Positions 7,347 through 15,063 of a stretch of DNA of 19,511 nucleotides are shown in pieces. The notes beneath the pieces are model-generated. The model did no database searches, was not told where the DNA came from, and saw only the letters and a list, made by a program, of their open reading frames with translations. The DNA is from Chloroflexota bacterium. GTDB lineage: Bacteria; Chloroflexota; Anaerolineae; Ardenticatenales; Ardenticatenaceae. Location of the stretch: positions 1 through 19,511 of the forward strand of contig DOUV01000541.1 in the NCBI GenBank assembly GCA_003520455.1. Reading direction: 5' to 3'. The first letter of the stretch is position 1, and each line of letters opens with the position of its first letter. The translations under genes and the position numbers were made by a program.

Positions 7347-8213
7347 ATGACCGGCTCTGAACCGTTGCGACTGGAAGGGCGCGTTGCCCTCATCACGGGG
7401 GCTGGACGCGGTCTGGGCTGGGGCGTGGCCCGTGGCCTGGCTCGCGCCGGGGCGCGCGTGGCGATCCTCGACATCAACTCTGAGGAACTGGAACAGACCC
7501 TTGCCGACATCGCCCTGGATGGCGGCGAGGCGCTCCCGCTCATTGCCGACGTGAGCGTCTTCACCGACATGCAGCAGGCTGTGGAACAGATAGTTGCGCG
7601 CTGGGGCCGGCTGGACGTGGTCATCAACAACGCCGCCATCATGCCGTTGGTCCCATTCGACGAGATGTCTCCCCCATTGTGGCAGAAGATCATCGCCGTG
7701 AATCTGACCGGCGTCTACAACGGCGTGAAGGCCGCCTGGGAGCAGTTGAAGTTGCAGGGTGGCGGGCACTGCATCGCGATTGCGAGCGGATCGAGTGTCC
7801 GGGGCTTTGTCAACGAGGTGGCCTACTGTGCAGCCAAGCATGGTCTGGAGGGTTTCACCAAAGCCCTCGCCGTGGAGGCCGAGCCCTATCACATCGCGGT
7901 CAACACGATGGGACCCGGCAAGATCATCAAGCCAACCTCGATTACGCGCGACGCGGCCGCCCACATGTCCCACGACCAGCAAGCACGTTGGGCCGACCCA
8001 TTAGAACTGGCTCCAGGCTTTGTCTGGCTCGCAGCCCAGCCACCGGCACGATTTTCCGGTCTCCGCTTCGACGCAGGTGTCATCGCCGACACTATCGCTG
8101 CCGAAGGCTTTGAGTTCGACGTCACGCCGGAGAAAGTAACCGCATACCCGGCAGACTTTGCCGAGCGCGAAGCGCAGCGTATGCACTGGACGCACCTCGC
8201 GCCTGACGCATGA
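7347..8213 (+). CDS. Short-chain dehydrogenase/reductase
   Basis: A 288-residue classical SDR, an NAD(P)-dependent alcohol or ketone oxidoreductase of the cytoplasm. The Rossmann motif TGAGRGLG is at 17-24, Asp42 after the second strand favours NAD over NADP, and NNAA is at 94-97. The catalytic set is Ser147, Tyr160 and Lys164 with the expected spacing of 13 and 4 residues. The segment after GPGKIIKPTS and the C-terminal region beyond about 240 are longer than in a typical 250-residue SDR, and the usual C-terminal GG..DGG motif is replaced by FDAGVIADTIAAEG. GAGAGGAA precedes ATG 7347. It lies 9 bases after the second DUF4438-like gene, so it is part of that run. The substrate is unknown; a hydroxy or keto acid intermediate fits the context. 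Confidence 0.93.
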   Translation: MTGSEPLRLEGRVALITGAGRGLGWGVARGLARAGARVAILDINSEELEQTLADIALDGGEALPLIADVSVFTDMQQAVEQIVARWGRLDVVINNAAIMPLVPFDEMSPPLWQKIIAVNLTGVYNGVKAAWEQLKLQGGGHCIAIASGSSVRGFVNEVAYCAAKHGLEGFTKALAVEAEPYHIAVNTMGPGKIIKPTSITRDAAAHMSHDQQARWADPLELAPGFVWLAAQPPARFSGLRFDAGVIADTIAAEGFEFDVTPEKVTAYPADFAEREAQRMHWTHLAPDA

Positions 8214-8273
8214 GGTACCCATTCCCAGCTTCGGAACCCGCCGCTCTGGCACGCTTACTGAGGAGTCTTCAAC

Positions 8274-8732
8274 ATGAAAGTGACCCGGATCAAACATATG
8301 ACTTTTGCCGTGCGCGATGCCGAAAAGACTCTCGACCTCTACAAGCGTCTCCTCGGTGCGCCGCAAGACGCATTCGTGAAGACATTTCCCAAGAGTCGCA
8401 CCAGGGCTGCTGTGTTCGACCTCGGCGGGACCGAGTTTCAGATTAGTGAATCGATGGACCCTGATGCCCGGTTCTCAAACTGGATCGAGCAGCGCGGCCA
8501 CGAGGGTCTGCACCATATCTGCTTTGCCGTCGAGGATATCAACGAGGCTCTGGCCGAGGCGCAGGCGAACGGCGCCACCTTGAAAGAATGCTCATCGTGC
8601 AAGGTGAAGGGAAGTCACGTCCATCCCGAAGGCCTGGTCGCCTTCCTGGAAGACGAGGTCAGCGGGATCGAAATCGAATTCATGCAGGCCTACCGCGAGG
8701 GCGAAGGCCAGGACAGGCCCGAGGGTATCTGA
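8274..8732 (+). CDS. VOC-family metalloprotein, methylmalonyl-CoA epimerase-like
   Basis: A 152-residue protein of the glyoxalase/bleomycin resistance/dioxygenase (vicinal oxygen chelate) superfamily with two beta-alpha-beta3 halves. Candidate metal ligands are His8 (IKHM), Gln56 (TEFQI), His81 (LHHICF) and Glu135 (GIEIEF). That His-Gln-His-Glu set matches the one I recall for methylmalonyl-CoA epimerase, and RGHEGLHHICFAVEDI resembles that family strongly. No methylmalonyl-CoA mutase is present here, so an epimerase or isomerase acting on another 2-keto or beta-dicarbonyl compound is equally possible. GAGGAG precedes ATG 8274. This is the last gene before the twin-hairpin repeats. Confidence 0.85.
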   Translation: MKVTRIKHMTFAVRDAEKTLDLYKRLLGAPQDAFVKTFPKSRTRAAVFDLGGTEFQISESMDPDARFSNWIEQRGHEGLHHICFAVEDINEALAEAQANGATLKECSSCKVKGSHVHPEGLVAFLEDEVSGIEIEFMQAYREGEGQDRPEGI

Positions 8733-8780
8733 TTCAGGTCGAATTGGCGTGACTGCCGGCGCCACAGGCACGACATACAG

Positions 8781-9242
8781 GGTAACTCCTCCGCCGCTCG
8801 GCCTGGATTGCCACATCCAGACCCTTGAGGGGCCACCTCAGCCGCCGGATCTGGCCATCCGCCCGGAGCGGCCGAATAGGTACCAGAGCCCTCCGCCGCG
8901 CTGCTCGGCCTGGATGGTCAAATCCAGGCCACTGAGGGACCACCCTACCCGGCGGATCTGGCCATCCGCCCGGAGCGGCGCAAGAGGTACCAGAGCCCTC
9001 CGCCGCTCGGCCTGGATTGTCAAATCCAGGCCACTGAGGAGCCACCTCGGCCGGCGGATCTGGCGATCCGCCGGGCGCGGGAAATAGGTACCAGAGCCCC
9101 TACCCGGCGGATCTGGCGATCCGCCCGGAGCGGTGCAAGAGGTACCAGAGCCCTCCGCTGCTCGGCCTGGATTGTCAAATCCAGGCCAATGTGGGGCCAC
9201 CTCAGCCGGCGGATCTGGCGATCCGCCGGGCGCGGCGCAAGA
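8781..9242. repeat. Five tandem twin-hairpin repeats
   Basis: Five consecutive units fill most of the 533-base gap before the Ldh_2 gene: 8781-8878 (divergent), 8879-8985, 8986-9086, 9087-9140 (internally deleted) and 9141-9242. Full units are about 98-107 bases; four of the five begin GGTACCAGAGCCC (the first begins GGTAACTCC). Each full unit carries two hairpins. One is GGCCTGGATT-loop GTCA-AATCCAGGCC (9009-9032 in copy three). The other is CCGGCGGATC-loop TGGC-GATCCGCCGG (9051-9074). The short unit keeps only the second hairpin. Reading frames cross the block on both strands but encode only repeated Pro/Gly/Arg-rich text, so I treat it as non-coding. It is not CRISPR because the whole unit is conserved. 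Confidence 0.9.
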
Positions 9243-9265
9243 GGTACTATACAAGAAAGAATCTT

Positions 9266-10360
9266 ATGTCGATAACCTATGACTCGAATTACAAGACCCG
9301 GAAGATCCTCCTGCAATACGTGCCGCTGGACTCGCTCCGAGCACTGACCCGCCAACTGCTGCGCCGGACAGCCCTCCCTGCCGAGCACGCCGACATCATC
9401 GCGGACGCTCTCGTGACAAGTGAGTTGCGTAATTTGCAGGGCCAGGGCCAGGGCGTACGACGGGTGCGGGCCTACGTGGAGCGGGTGGCCTCCGGCGATC
9501 TGAATGTGCATGCGCCCTATGAGGTGGTCAAAGAATCCCTGTGCCTGGCACTCATCGATGCCCACAATGGCCCAGGGACGGTGGTCGCGGTCCGGTCAAT
9601 GAACCTGGCCGTCCAGAAAGCGAAGGCCTGCGGTATCGGTGTAGTCGTCGTGCGTCATAGCACCCATTTCGGCTCAGCCAGTTACTCCGCCAGTCAGGCA
9701 CTCAACCACGGGTGCATCGGTGTGAGTATGACGAACGCCGGGCCGGAGATGGCTCCCTGGGGTGGCATTGAGCCGGTCCTCGGGACCAATCCATGGGCGG
9801 TGGCCGTACCGACAGGTGACAGGGAAGACGATATGCCGATCATTCTCGACATGGCCCTCACCATGGCGGGGAAGGGAATGATGGGCTGGTTGATGCGCGA
9901 CAGACGCCGCATGCCGCGTACCTGGGCGATTACGAAGGATGGTCGCGAGACGGACGACCCTGCCGAGGCAATGGACGGGACACTGCTGCCTATCGGCGAC
10001 TACAAAGGCTACGGGCTCAGCCTGATCACAGATGTGCTCACCGGGGTCCTGGGCGGCGGAGCCTTCGGCACGCAACCCTATAGCAACCCGGCATTCCAGG
10101 ACGTGGGCCACCAGTTCATCGCCTACGACATTGATTGGTTCATGGATCGGCAGACGTTCTACCGGCGCATGGCCGAATTCATCGCCACGATCCGCAATAG
10201 CCGCAAACGACCCGGCGTTGAAGAAATCCTGCTGCCTGGCGAGTTGGAATGGCGGCGCATGCAGGAAAAGAAGCAGCACGGCGTTCCACTGGACCCTGAC
10301 ATCTACGAAGACCTCCGTCGGCTGGCCGCAGAATTGGACGTCGCCTGGCCCTTTACGTAG
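9266..10360 (+). CDS. Ldh_2-type malate/L-lactate/ureidoglycolate dehydrogenase family protein
   Basis: A 364-residue NAD(P)-dependent oxidoreductase of the Ldh_2 family, which includes AllD ureidoglycolate dehydrogenase, ComC sulfolactate dehydrogenase and DpkA imine reductases. Typical blocks are VVRHSTHFGSASYSA with His134, TNAGPEMAPWGGIEPVLGTN, ILDMALTMAGKG and LLPIGDYKGYGLSLITDVL. The N-terminal family motif R-G-x-x-S-H-G-x-x-R-x-x-x-Y is altered: the text is LRNLQGQGQGVRRVRAYV, putting Gln62 where the family His is expected while Arg66 and Tyr70 remain. ATG 9266 is preferred to the upstream in-frame ATG at 9191, which lies inside the last repeat. The ribosome site (AAGAAAG) is weak. Substrate unknown; a 2-hydroxy or imino acid is likely. 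Confidence 0.9.
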   Translation: MSITYDSNYKTRKILLQYVPLDSLRALTRQLLRRTALPAEHADIIADALVTSELRNLQGQGQGVRRVRAYVERVASGDLNVHAPYEVVKESLCLALIDAHNGPGTVVAVRSMNLAVQKAKACGIGVVVVRHSTHFGSASYSASQALNHGCIGVSMTNAGPEMAPWGGIEPVLGTNPWAVAVPTGDREDDMPIILDMALTMAGKGMMGWLMRDRRRMPRTWAITKDGRETDDPAEAMDGTLLPIGDYKGYGLSLITDVLTGVLGGGAFGTQPYSNPAFQDVGHQFIAYDIDWFMDRQTFYRRMAEFIATIRNSRKRPGVEEILLPGELEWRRMQEKKQHGVPLDPDIYEDLRRLAAELDVAWPFT

Positions 10361-10587
10361 CAGCGCCCGATCGTGCGCCAGCCGTGGAGCGTCCATCACA
10401 GTCTCAGAGAATCAAGACCATTCAAAGAAAGGGAGAGGGAAGGGCGGAAACACGCCTATGCCTCCAGTAGGGAGTCTGGGCCGCCGGCCCCAGCGGGAAA
10501 GGACACCCCGCTGCCCTCCGCGCTCCGCCGGAGGACCTCTGTAAAAGGGAGTGCCCAGAGAACGACAAGGAAGGAAGGAGTGGCACC

Positions 10588-11625
10588 ATGGCGTACGAGC
10601 CCAGAAATTTAGGGACGGCGGCGGCGGCGGAGTTGATCGGGTTGTGGAAGCAGGAACTCCGCATGTGTAACCTCCAGCCGGGCGAGTTGTGCATCGTCGT
10701 CACCGACACGGCCTACAACCCGGTGATCGCGGATGCCTGCCTGGGCGCCGCACTCGACACGGGCGCGGAAGCCTACAAGATGACCCTCCCCCATACCTAC
10801 CCATTGCCCTCAAGATCGTTGTGCGAGGCCTGGAAAGCAGCCGACCTGATCGTCTACCCAACCACGCACGGTCTCCATTCTCGGCAGGAGATGCGCGAGG
10901 CGCTGGACAGCGGCACCCGCGCTCTGATGACGGTGCAGCCCTTGCAGGTGCTACGACGCATGGTCGCTGACTCGGATGTGATCCGGCGCACTAAAGCCGG
11001 GGCGAAGATGGTTGAGGCCGCCCGGACGATCCGTATCACCTCGGAGATGGGGACCGACCTGTTCATGGACAAGACGGGGCGGCCAGGTGTCGCGAATTAT
11101 GGTGCCGCCGACGAGCCGGGCCACCTGGATTTCTGGGGCTCCGGCATGGTGGAGTTCGCCCAACTGGAGGGCACCCTCGAGGGCCAACTGGTGCTGAACA
11201 CTGGCGACATCTGCTTCCACCTCGGGCGCTATATCGATCGCCCGGTGACCATCACATTCCGTGAGGGGCGAGCCGTGAAGTTCGAGGGGGACGTCGACGC
11301 GTTCATCATCGAAAACCACTTGAAGTCATTCAACGACCCCAACGCTCTGACGGCTGGCCATACCTCGTGGGGGACGGACCCGCGCGCGCTCTGGAGCGGT
11401 CTGGCGATTCAGTTCCCCGACTCGGGGGCAGGCGGCGGCGATTCGGAGGCGCATTACGGGCAGGTGGAGATCGAGATCGGCAGTAACAACGACATCCTCT
11501 TCAAGGGCAAGAATGCCACCAAAGCTCACCTTGGCTTGTGTTCGCTCAACTGCAGCCTCTGGCTCGATGACAAGCAAATCATTGACCACGGCGAATTCGT
11601 GCCTGAGGAACTCCGAAAACGATGA
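10588..11625 (+). CDS. NicX/COG2309-like protein (aminopeptidase T-related)
   Basis: This 345-residue protein resembles the family of 2,5-dihydroxypyridine 5,6-dioxygenase NicX and related 'leucyl aminopeptidase/aminopeptidase T' proteins. Support comes from an N-terminal domain with LQPGELCIVVTDTAYNPVIA, from FAQLEGTLEGQLVLNTGD near 190-207, and from GHTSWGTDPRALW near 257-269. NicX binds iron through two His and one Asp. His258 and His314 are plausible equivalents, but the position where I expect the Asp (His-x-Asp) is Gly316 in AHLGLCS. It may therefore be a metal hydrolase of different geometry or a non-dioxygenase relative. A very strong AAGGAAGGAAGGAG precedes ATG 10588. Its stop overlaps the M20 gene start by four bases (ATGA). 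Family assignment is moderate and function uncertain. Confidence 0.7.
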   Translation: MAYEPRNLGTAAAAELIGLWKQELRMCNLQPGELCIVVTDTAYNPVIADACLGAALDTGAEAYKMTLPHTYPLPSRSLCEAWKAADLIVYPTTHGLHSRQEMREALDSGTRALMTVQPLQVLRRMVADSDVIRRTKAGAKMVEAARTIRITSEMGTDLFMDKTGRPGVANYGAADEPGHLDFWGSGMVEFAQLEGTLEGQLVLNTGDICFHLGRYIDRPVTITFREGRAVKFEGDVDAFIIENHLKSFNDPNALTAGHTSWGTDPRALWSGLAIQFPDSGAGGGDSEAHYGQVEIEIGSNNDILFKGKNATKAHLGLCSLNCSLWLDDKQIIDHGEFVPEELRKR

Positions 11626-12704
11626 TCGACCAAGCGCGACTGGTCCAGAGATTCTTGGACCTGGTGGCGATTCCCAGCCCCTCCAGCCAGGAGCAAGCGA
11701 TTGGCGCGGAACTGATAAAGCGCTTCGCTGCGCTAGGCGGGCAGGTTGCGCAGGATGAGCACGGGAATATCGTCGCACACTGGCCTGATGGCCAGGGTGA
11801 CTGGTTACTGCTCAGTGCGCACATGGACACCCACGCGCATGACACCCCAATCCGGCCCCAGATCCGCAATGGAGTGATCTATTCTGACGGCACCACCATC
11901 CTCGGCAGCGACGACAAATCTGGGGTGGCCGTCATTCTGGAGACGCTCCAGTCGCTGTGCGAGGATGGCTTCCCTCATCCGCCGGTGGAGGTGGTGATCT
12001 CGGTCGGCGAGGAGCGCGGGCTTGTAGGGGCGCGCCTCCTCGATACCGGCGCACTCCGTGCCCGTCAAGGCTACGTCGTGGACGGTGATGGCCCGACCGG
12101 CGGCATCGAGATTGGAACGCCGACGCTCGATTCGATCGACGTGGTCATCCGGGGCAGGAAAGCCCACGCAAGCAAGGAGCCCGAGAAGGGAATCAGTGCC
12201 ATCCGAGTCGCCGCCGAGGCCATCGCAGCCATGCCACTGGGACGAGTCGACTTCGAAACTATTGGGAACATCGGAGTGATTCAGGGCGGGAGCGCGCCGA
12301 ACATGATCCCCGATGAGGTGCATATCCGGGGCCAGGCGCGTAGTCACAATCACGCCAAGTTGGAACGCCAGGTGGCTGCTATGGTGCGAGCCTTCGAGGA
12401 GACCGCTGGGCGCCACGGCGCGCAGGTGGGTATCAAGGTGACACGGCATGAGTTGAGCTACCGGCTGACTGAGGCGACCCCCGTCGTAGCCCACGCCACC
12501 GCGGCGGCGCGCCGCCTGGGGATCGAGCCTCGTCTCGACGGAAATGCCACTGCCACCGATGCCAATGTGTTCAACCAGGTCGGAATCACCTGTGCCGTCC
12601 TGGCGACCGGCGTCGAGGACAAGCACACACTTCGGGAGCACATCGCGATCGATGATCTGGTGAATGCGGCACGGCTCCTGGCTGAGATTCTTGCTACTCT
12701 CTAA
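11622..12704 (+). CDS. M20-family metallopeptidase, PepT-like
   Basis: A 360-residue cytoplasmic amide hydrolase of the M20 dizinc family. Zinc and catalytic residues are visible: His67 and Asp69 in SAHMDT, bridging Asp97 in LGSDDKSG, Glu130-Glu131 in VGEERG, Asp154 in VVDGDGPTG, and His335 in EDKHTLREHI. The dimerisation domain sits between (GRKAHASKEPEKGISA). The GSDDKSG and VGEERGL blocks are closest to the tripeptidase T-like branch rather than to allantoate amidohydrolase or N-carbamoylases. Translation is coupled to the NicX-like gene through ATGA. The next gene begins 16 bases downstream. Substrate is probably a short peptide or N-acyl compound; which one is not readable. Confidence 0.93.
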   Translation: MIDQARLVQRFLDLVAIPSPSSQEQAIGAELIKRFAALGGQVAQDEHGNIVAHWPDGQGDWLLLSAHMDTHAHDTPIRPQIRNGVIYSDGTTILGSDDKSGVAVILETLQSLCEDGFPHPPVEVVISVGEERGLVGARLLDTGALRARQGYVVDGDGPTGGIEIGTPTLDSIDVVIRGRKAHASKEPEKGISAIRVAAEAIAAMPLGRVDFETIGNIGVIQGGSAPNMIPDEVHIRGQARSHNHAKLERQVAAMVRAFEETAGRHGAQVGIKVTRHELSYRLTEATPVVAHATAAARRLGIEPRLDGNATATDANVFNQVGITCAVLATGVEDKHTLREHIAIDDLVNAARLLAEILATL

Positions 12705-12720
12705 CGAAAGGAACTCTTGT

Positions 12721-13830
12721 ATGCCGACGACGGTCCTTAGTCGCGCTCTCGCCCGCCAAAGACGTGACCTGCTCCCCACGATGCTCTCCCCCGCCGCCGA
12801 TGTGATTGATCTCGGTGGCGATGATCTGGAGGGCGCTACACCGCCCGACGTGCGCGCGGCGGTGATCACCGCGATGGAAGACCACGAGTGTGATCACTAT
12901 ACCCGCCGGCCCGGCCTCGCGCCTCTCTGCCAGGCCGTCACCGACTTCCTGGGTGACTTTGGGGTCGAGATCAACCCCAACGATGGCGTCGTCATTACCG
13001 GAGGCGTGCAAGAAGCACGCTTCGTAGCGTTGCGGGCCTTGGCGAGCGGCAAATCCGTCTACCTCCCGCAGCCGGGACCAACCATCCCGTACCGGGCCGC
13101 CGCCCAGTTTGCTGGGGCCACGCTGCACTACTTCGATCCGGAGGGAGAACTACCCCTGGCACACGAGGGCGTGCTCGTGCTCGCCAATCCCAATCCGGCC
13201 ACCGGGCAGGTCGTGCCCGGCCGGACCATGGACCGCCTGGCCGCGTGGATCAACGAGAGCGATCTCACGGTTGTCGCCGATGAAACCGCTGCTCCGCTCC
13301 TGCGCTCAGGGGTACTCTACGCACCCTTCGCGTCATGGCCCGGCATGGGAGACGTCGTTGTCACACTCGGCAGTTTCGCGTGGACGCCTGGCCTGGATGC
13401 CTGGCAGGTCGCGTGGCTGGCGGGACCGCGCCGGCTGACGACCGACCTGCGCGACCTGAAACAGGCCATCACGATCTGCTCTCCCGCTGCCAGCCAGTAC
13501 GCCGCTCTGGCCGGGATGAAGCAGCGCAACCACGACCCCCGGGCGCGAGATGAACAGCACGTTGAGGCGGTATGCGCCCTCCTGGACCGGCTTCAGATCC
13601 CCTACGCCGAGCCCCACACCGTGGCGTTCGTCCTCGCGGACACGCGCACCCTGGGGGACGACGCTGCTGTCGTCGCCGAGGCGCTGCGCTATGGTCTCCG
13701 CCTTGTAGCTGGCAGCACCTTCGGCATGTCCGGCACAATCCGGATCACGGCGACCGGCCGGAGGCTGCATGAGGGACTCGATCGACTGGAACAAGTGTTC
13801 ATGGCATTGAAACAGGAGCCCAGGCGATGA
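12721..13830 (+). CDS. Aminotransferase-fold protein lacking the PLP lysine
   Basis: A 369-residue fold-type I (class I/II aminotransferase) protein. It aligns without gaps to the next gene product over residues 214-266 (versus 240-292), with about 20 of 53 positions identical by eye. The position of the Schiff-base Lys is Trp221 (LGSFAWTPGL; codon TGG at 13381-13383). Other cofactor residues are altered: the PLP-binding Asn is Pro159 (ANPNPATG), the usual Tyr of DExY is Ala190 (DETA), and the phosphate-binding Arg is Gln229. Asp187 and the carboxylate-binding Arg341 (TIRI) remain, as does Tyr60 (HYTRRPGL), the residue that in related enzymes reaches into the other subunit's site. It is open and full length, so it is not a decaying gene. 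AAAGGAA supports ATG 12721 over an upstream ATG at 12664 inside the M20 gene. A regulatory or structural partner of its neighbour is likely. Confidence 0.88.
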   Translation: MPTTVLSRALARQRRDLLPTMLSPAADVIDLGGDDLEGATPPDVRAAVITAMEDHECDHYTRRPGLAPLCQAVTDFLGDFGVEINPNDGVVITGGVQEARFVALRALASGKSVYLPQPGPTIPYRAAAQFAGATLHYFDPEGELPLAHEGVLVLANPNPATGQVVPGRTMDRLAAWINESDLTVVADETAAPLLRSGVLYAPFASWPGMGDVVVTLGSFAWTPGLDAWQVAWLAGPRRLTTDLRDLKQAITICSPAASQYAALAGMKQRNHDPRARDEQHVEAVCALLDRLQIPYAEPHTVAFVLADTRTLGDDAAVVAEALRYGLRLVAGSTFGMSGTIRITATGRRLHEGLDRLEQVFMALKQEPRR

Positions 13831-15059
13831 CGACACACGCGACTCCCAACACCGGCGAGGGTCTCACGCTGCGCGACCTTCGCGCGATGGCGCACGATGG
13901 CACCAGACTGCGCTATGCGCTCATGGAACTGGCGGCCCAGATCCCAGACGCTATAGCATTGGGCCGGGGCGACCCCGATCTAAACACCCCCGGCCATGTC
14001 ATCGCTGCTGCCCGGCAGGCCGTCGAGGATGGGCGCGCCGACGTTCCCGCGCCGTCTGCTGGGTTGCCTGAACTGCGCGAGGCCATCGCCCGAAAGCTAC
14101 GCGAGGAGAATGGCATCCCCGTCGACGCGAGCGGGGTGCTCATCACCAGCGGAGGGCAGGAGGCGCTGTACCTGCTGATTCAGGCCCTGCTGGACCCCGG
14201 CGACGAGATCCTGGTCCCGGACCCGCGCTATACCAGCTATGACCAGGCGATCAAACAGGCAGGCGCCCGGATGGTGCTCGTCCCGACCTATCCGGAGGAT
14301 AACTTCGACCTGCGCCCGGCAGAGGTCGAGGCGCGCATCACGTCGAAAACCAAGGCACTTCTGCTGGTGTCGCCCAACAACCCAACCGCTGGCATCATCA
14401 GCCCCGCCAACCTGCGTGCTATTGCCGAGATCGCCAGGCGGCACGATCTGGTAGTGGTGAGCGATGAGATCTATGAAAAGTTGGTTTACCCCCCGGGCGA
14501 GCACCTGAGCATCGCAAGCCTGCCTGGTATGTTCGAGCGTACTGTGACACTCAATGGTGTCAGCAAGACCTACGCGATGACGGGCTGGCGGATCGGGTAT
14601 CTCGCCGCGCCGCCCGAGGTCATCGAGGCGCTGACGGTTCTCAAGCAGGTCATCAGCGGACGGACGGCAAGCGTGAGCCAATACGCGGCGCTGGCGGCCA
14701 TCACTGGCCCGCAAGACATCGTCCAGGAATATCACGCAATCTACACCCGCCGGCGCCAAATTTTGCTCGACGGGCTGCATTCCCTCGGCTTCACCTACGG
14801 CGAGCCGCTAGGCGGCTTCTACGTCTATACCAACGCCGCATCCACGGGCTTATCCGCGTTTGAGCTAAGCTACTTGCTGCTCAAAGAGGGACACGTCTTG
14901 ATCTTCCCCGGAACAGCCTTCGGCGAGCGGTGGAGCGACTGGCTGCGCATCAGTTGGCTTCAGCCGGAAGATGTCCTCCAGGAGGCGCTGGACCGGATGG
15001 CCACGGTCCTCGCGCAGCACCGCGCATCGTTGAATCCGGTCAGGACGGCCGGTGAGTGA
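13827..15059 (+). CDS. Class I/II aminotransferase (AspC-like), catalytic
   Basis: A 410-residue PLP aminotransferase of the aspartate/aromatic/alanine type, moving an amino group between an amino acid and a 2-keto acid. All core residues are visible: SPNNPTAG with Asn185, VVVSDEIYEKL with Asp213 and Tyr216, NGVSKTYAMTGWRIGYLAAP with Schiff-base Lys247 and phosphate-binding Arg255, and the C-terminal WLRISW with the substrate-carboxylate Arg. One exception is the segment ADVPAPSAGL, where the usual YTPSAGL Tyr is Pro74. Its start overlaps the stop of the Lys-less paralogue by four bases, so the two are translated together, probably in similar amounts. The M20 gene follows within four bases. 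The amino donor and acceptor are not predictable. Confidence 0.95.
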   Translation: MTTHATPNTGEGLTLRDLRAMAHDGTRLRYALMELAAQIPDAIALGRGDPDLNTPGHVIAAARQAVEDGRADVPAPSAGLPELREAIARKLREENGIPVDASGVLITSGGQEALYLLIQALLDPGDEILVPDPRYTSYDQAIKQAGARMVLVPTYPEDNFDLRPAEVEARITSKTKALLLVSPNNPTAGIISPANLRAIAEIARRHDLVVVSDEIYEKLVYPPGEHLSIASLPGMFERTVTLNGVSKTYAMTGWRIGYLAAPPEVIEALTVLKQVISGRTASVSQYAALAAITGPQDIVQEYHAIYTRRRQILLDGLHSLGFTYGEPLGGFYVYTNAASTGLSAFELSYLLLKEGHVLIFPGTAFGERWSDWLRISWLQPEDVLQEALDRMATVLAQHRASLNPVRTAGE

Positions 15060-15063
15060 GCAT

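Noticed and set aside
6510..7982. 490-codon open frame on the minus strand
   Set aside because: It lies opposite the second DUF4438-like gene and the SDR, both of which have clear motifs. High GC makes long antisense frames common.
8274..8732. Firm call of methylmalonyl-CoA epimerase
   Set aside because: The ligand pattern fits, but no mutase or propionyl-CoA carboxylase genes are present. The general VOC call is safer.
8781..9242. CRISPR array
   Set aside because: Units of about 100 bases are conserved along their whole length, with no short repeat plus variable spacer pattern, and no cas genes are near.
8734..9254. Open frames on both strands inside the twin-hairpin repeats
   Set aside because: The protein text simply repeats with the DNA unit and no start or family supports it.
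9191..9265. Upstream start for the Ldh_2 gene
   Set aside because: The extra 25 residues come from the last repeat unit. The family-like N-terminus begins after ATG 9266.
10515..10534. Hairpin CCTCCG/CGGAGG as a terminator before the NicX-like gene
   Set aside because: The stem is only six pairs with an eight-base loop and lacks a T-run. It may be chance in GC-rich sequence.
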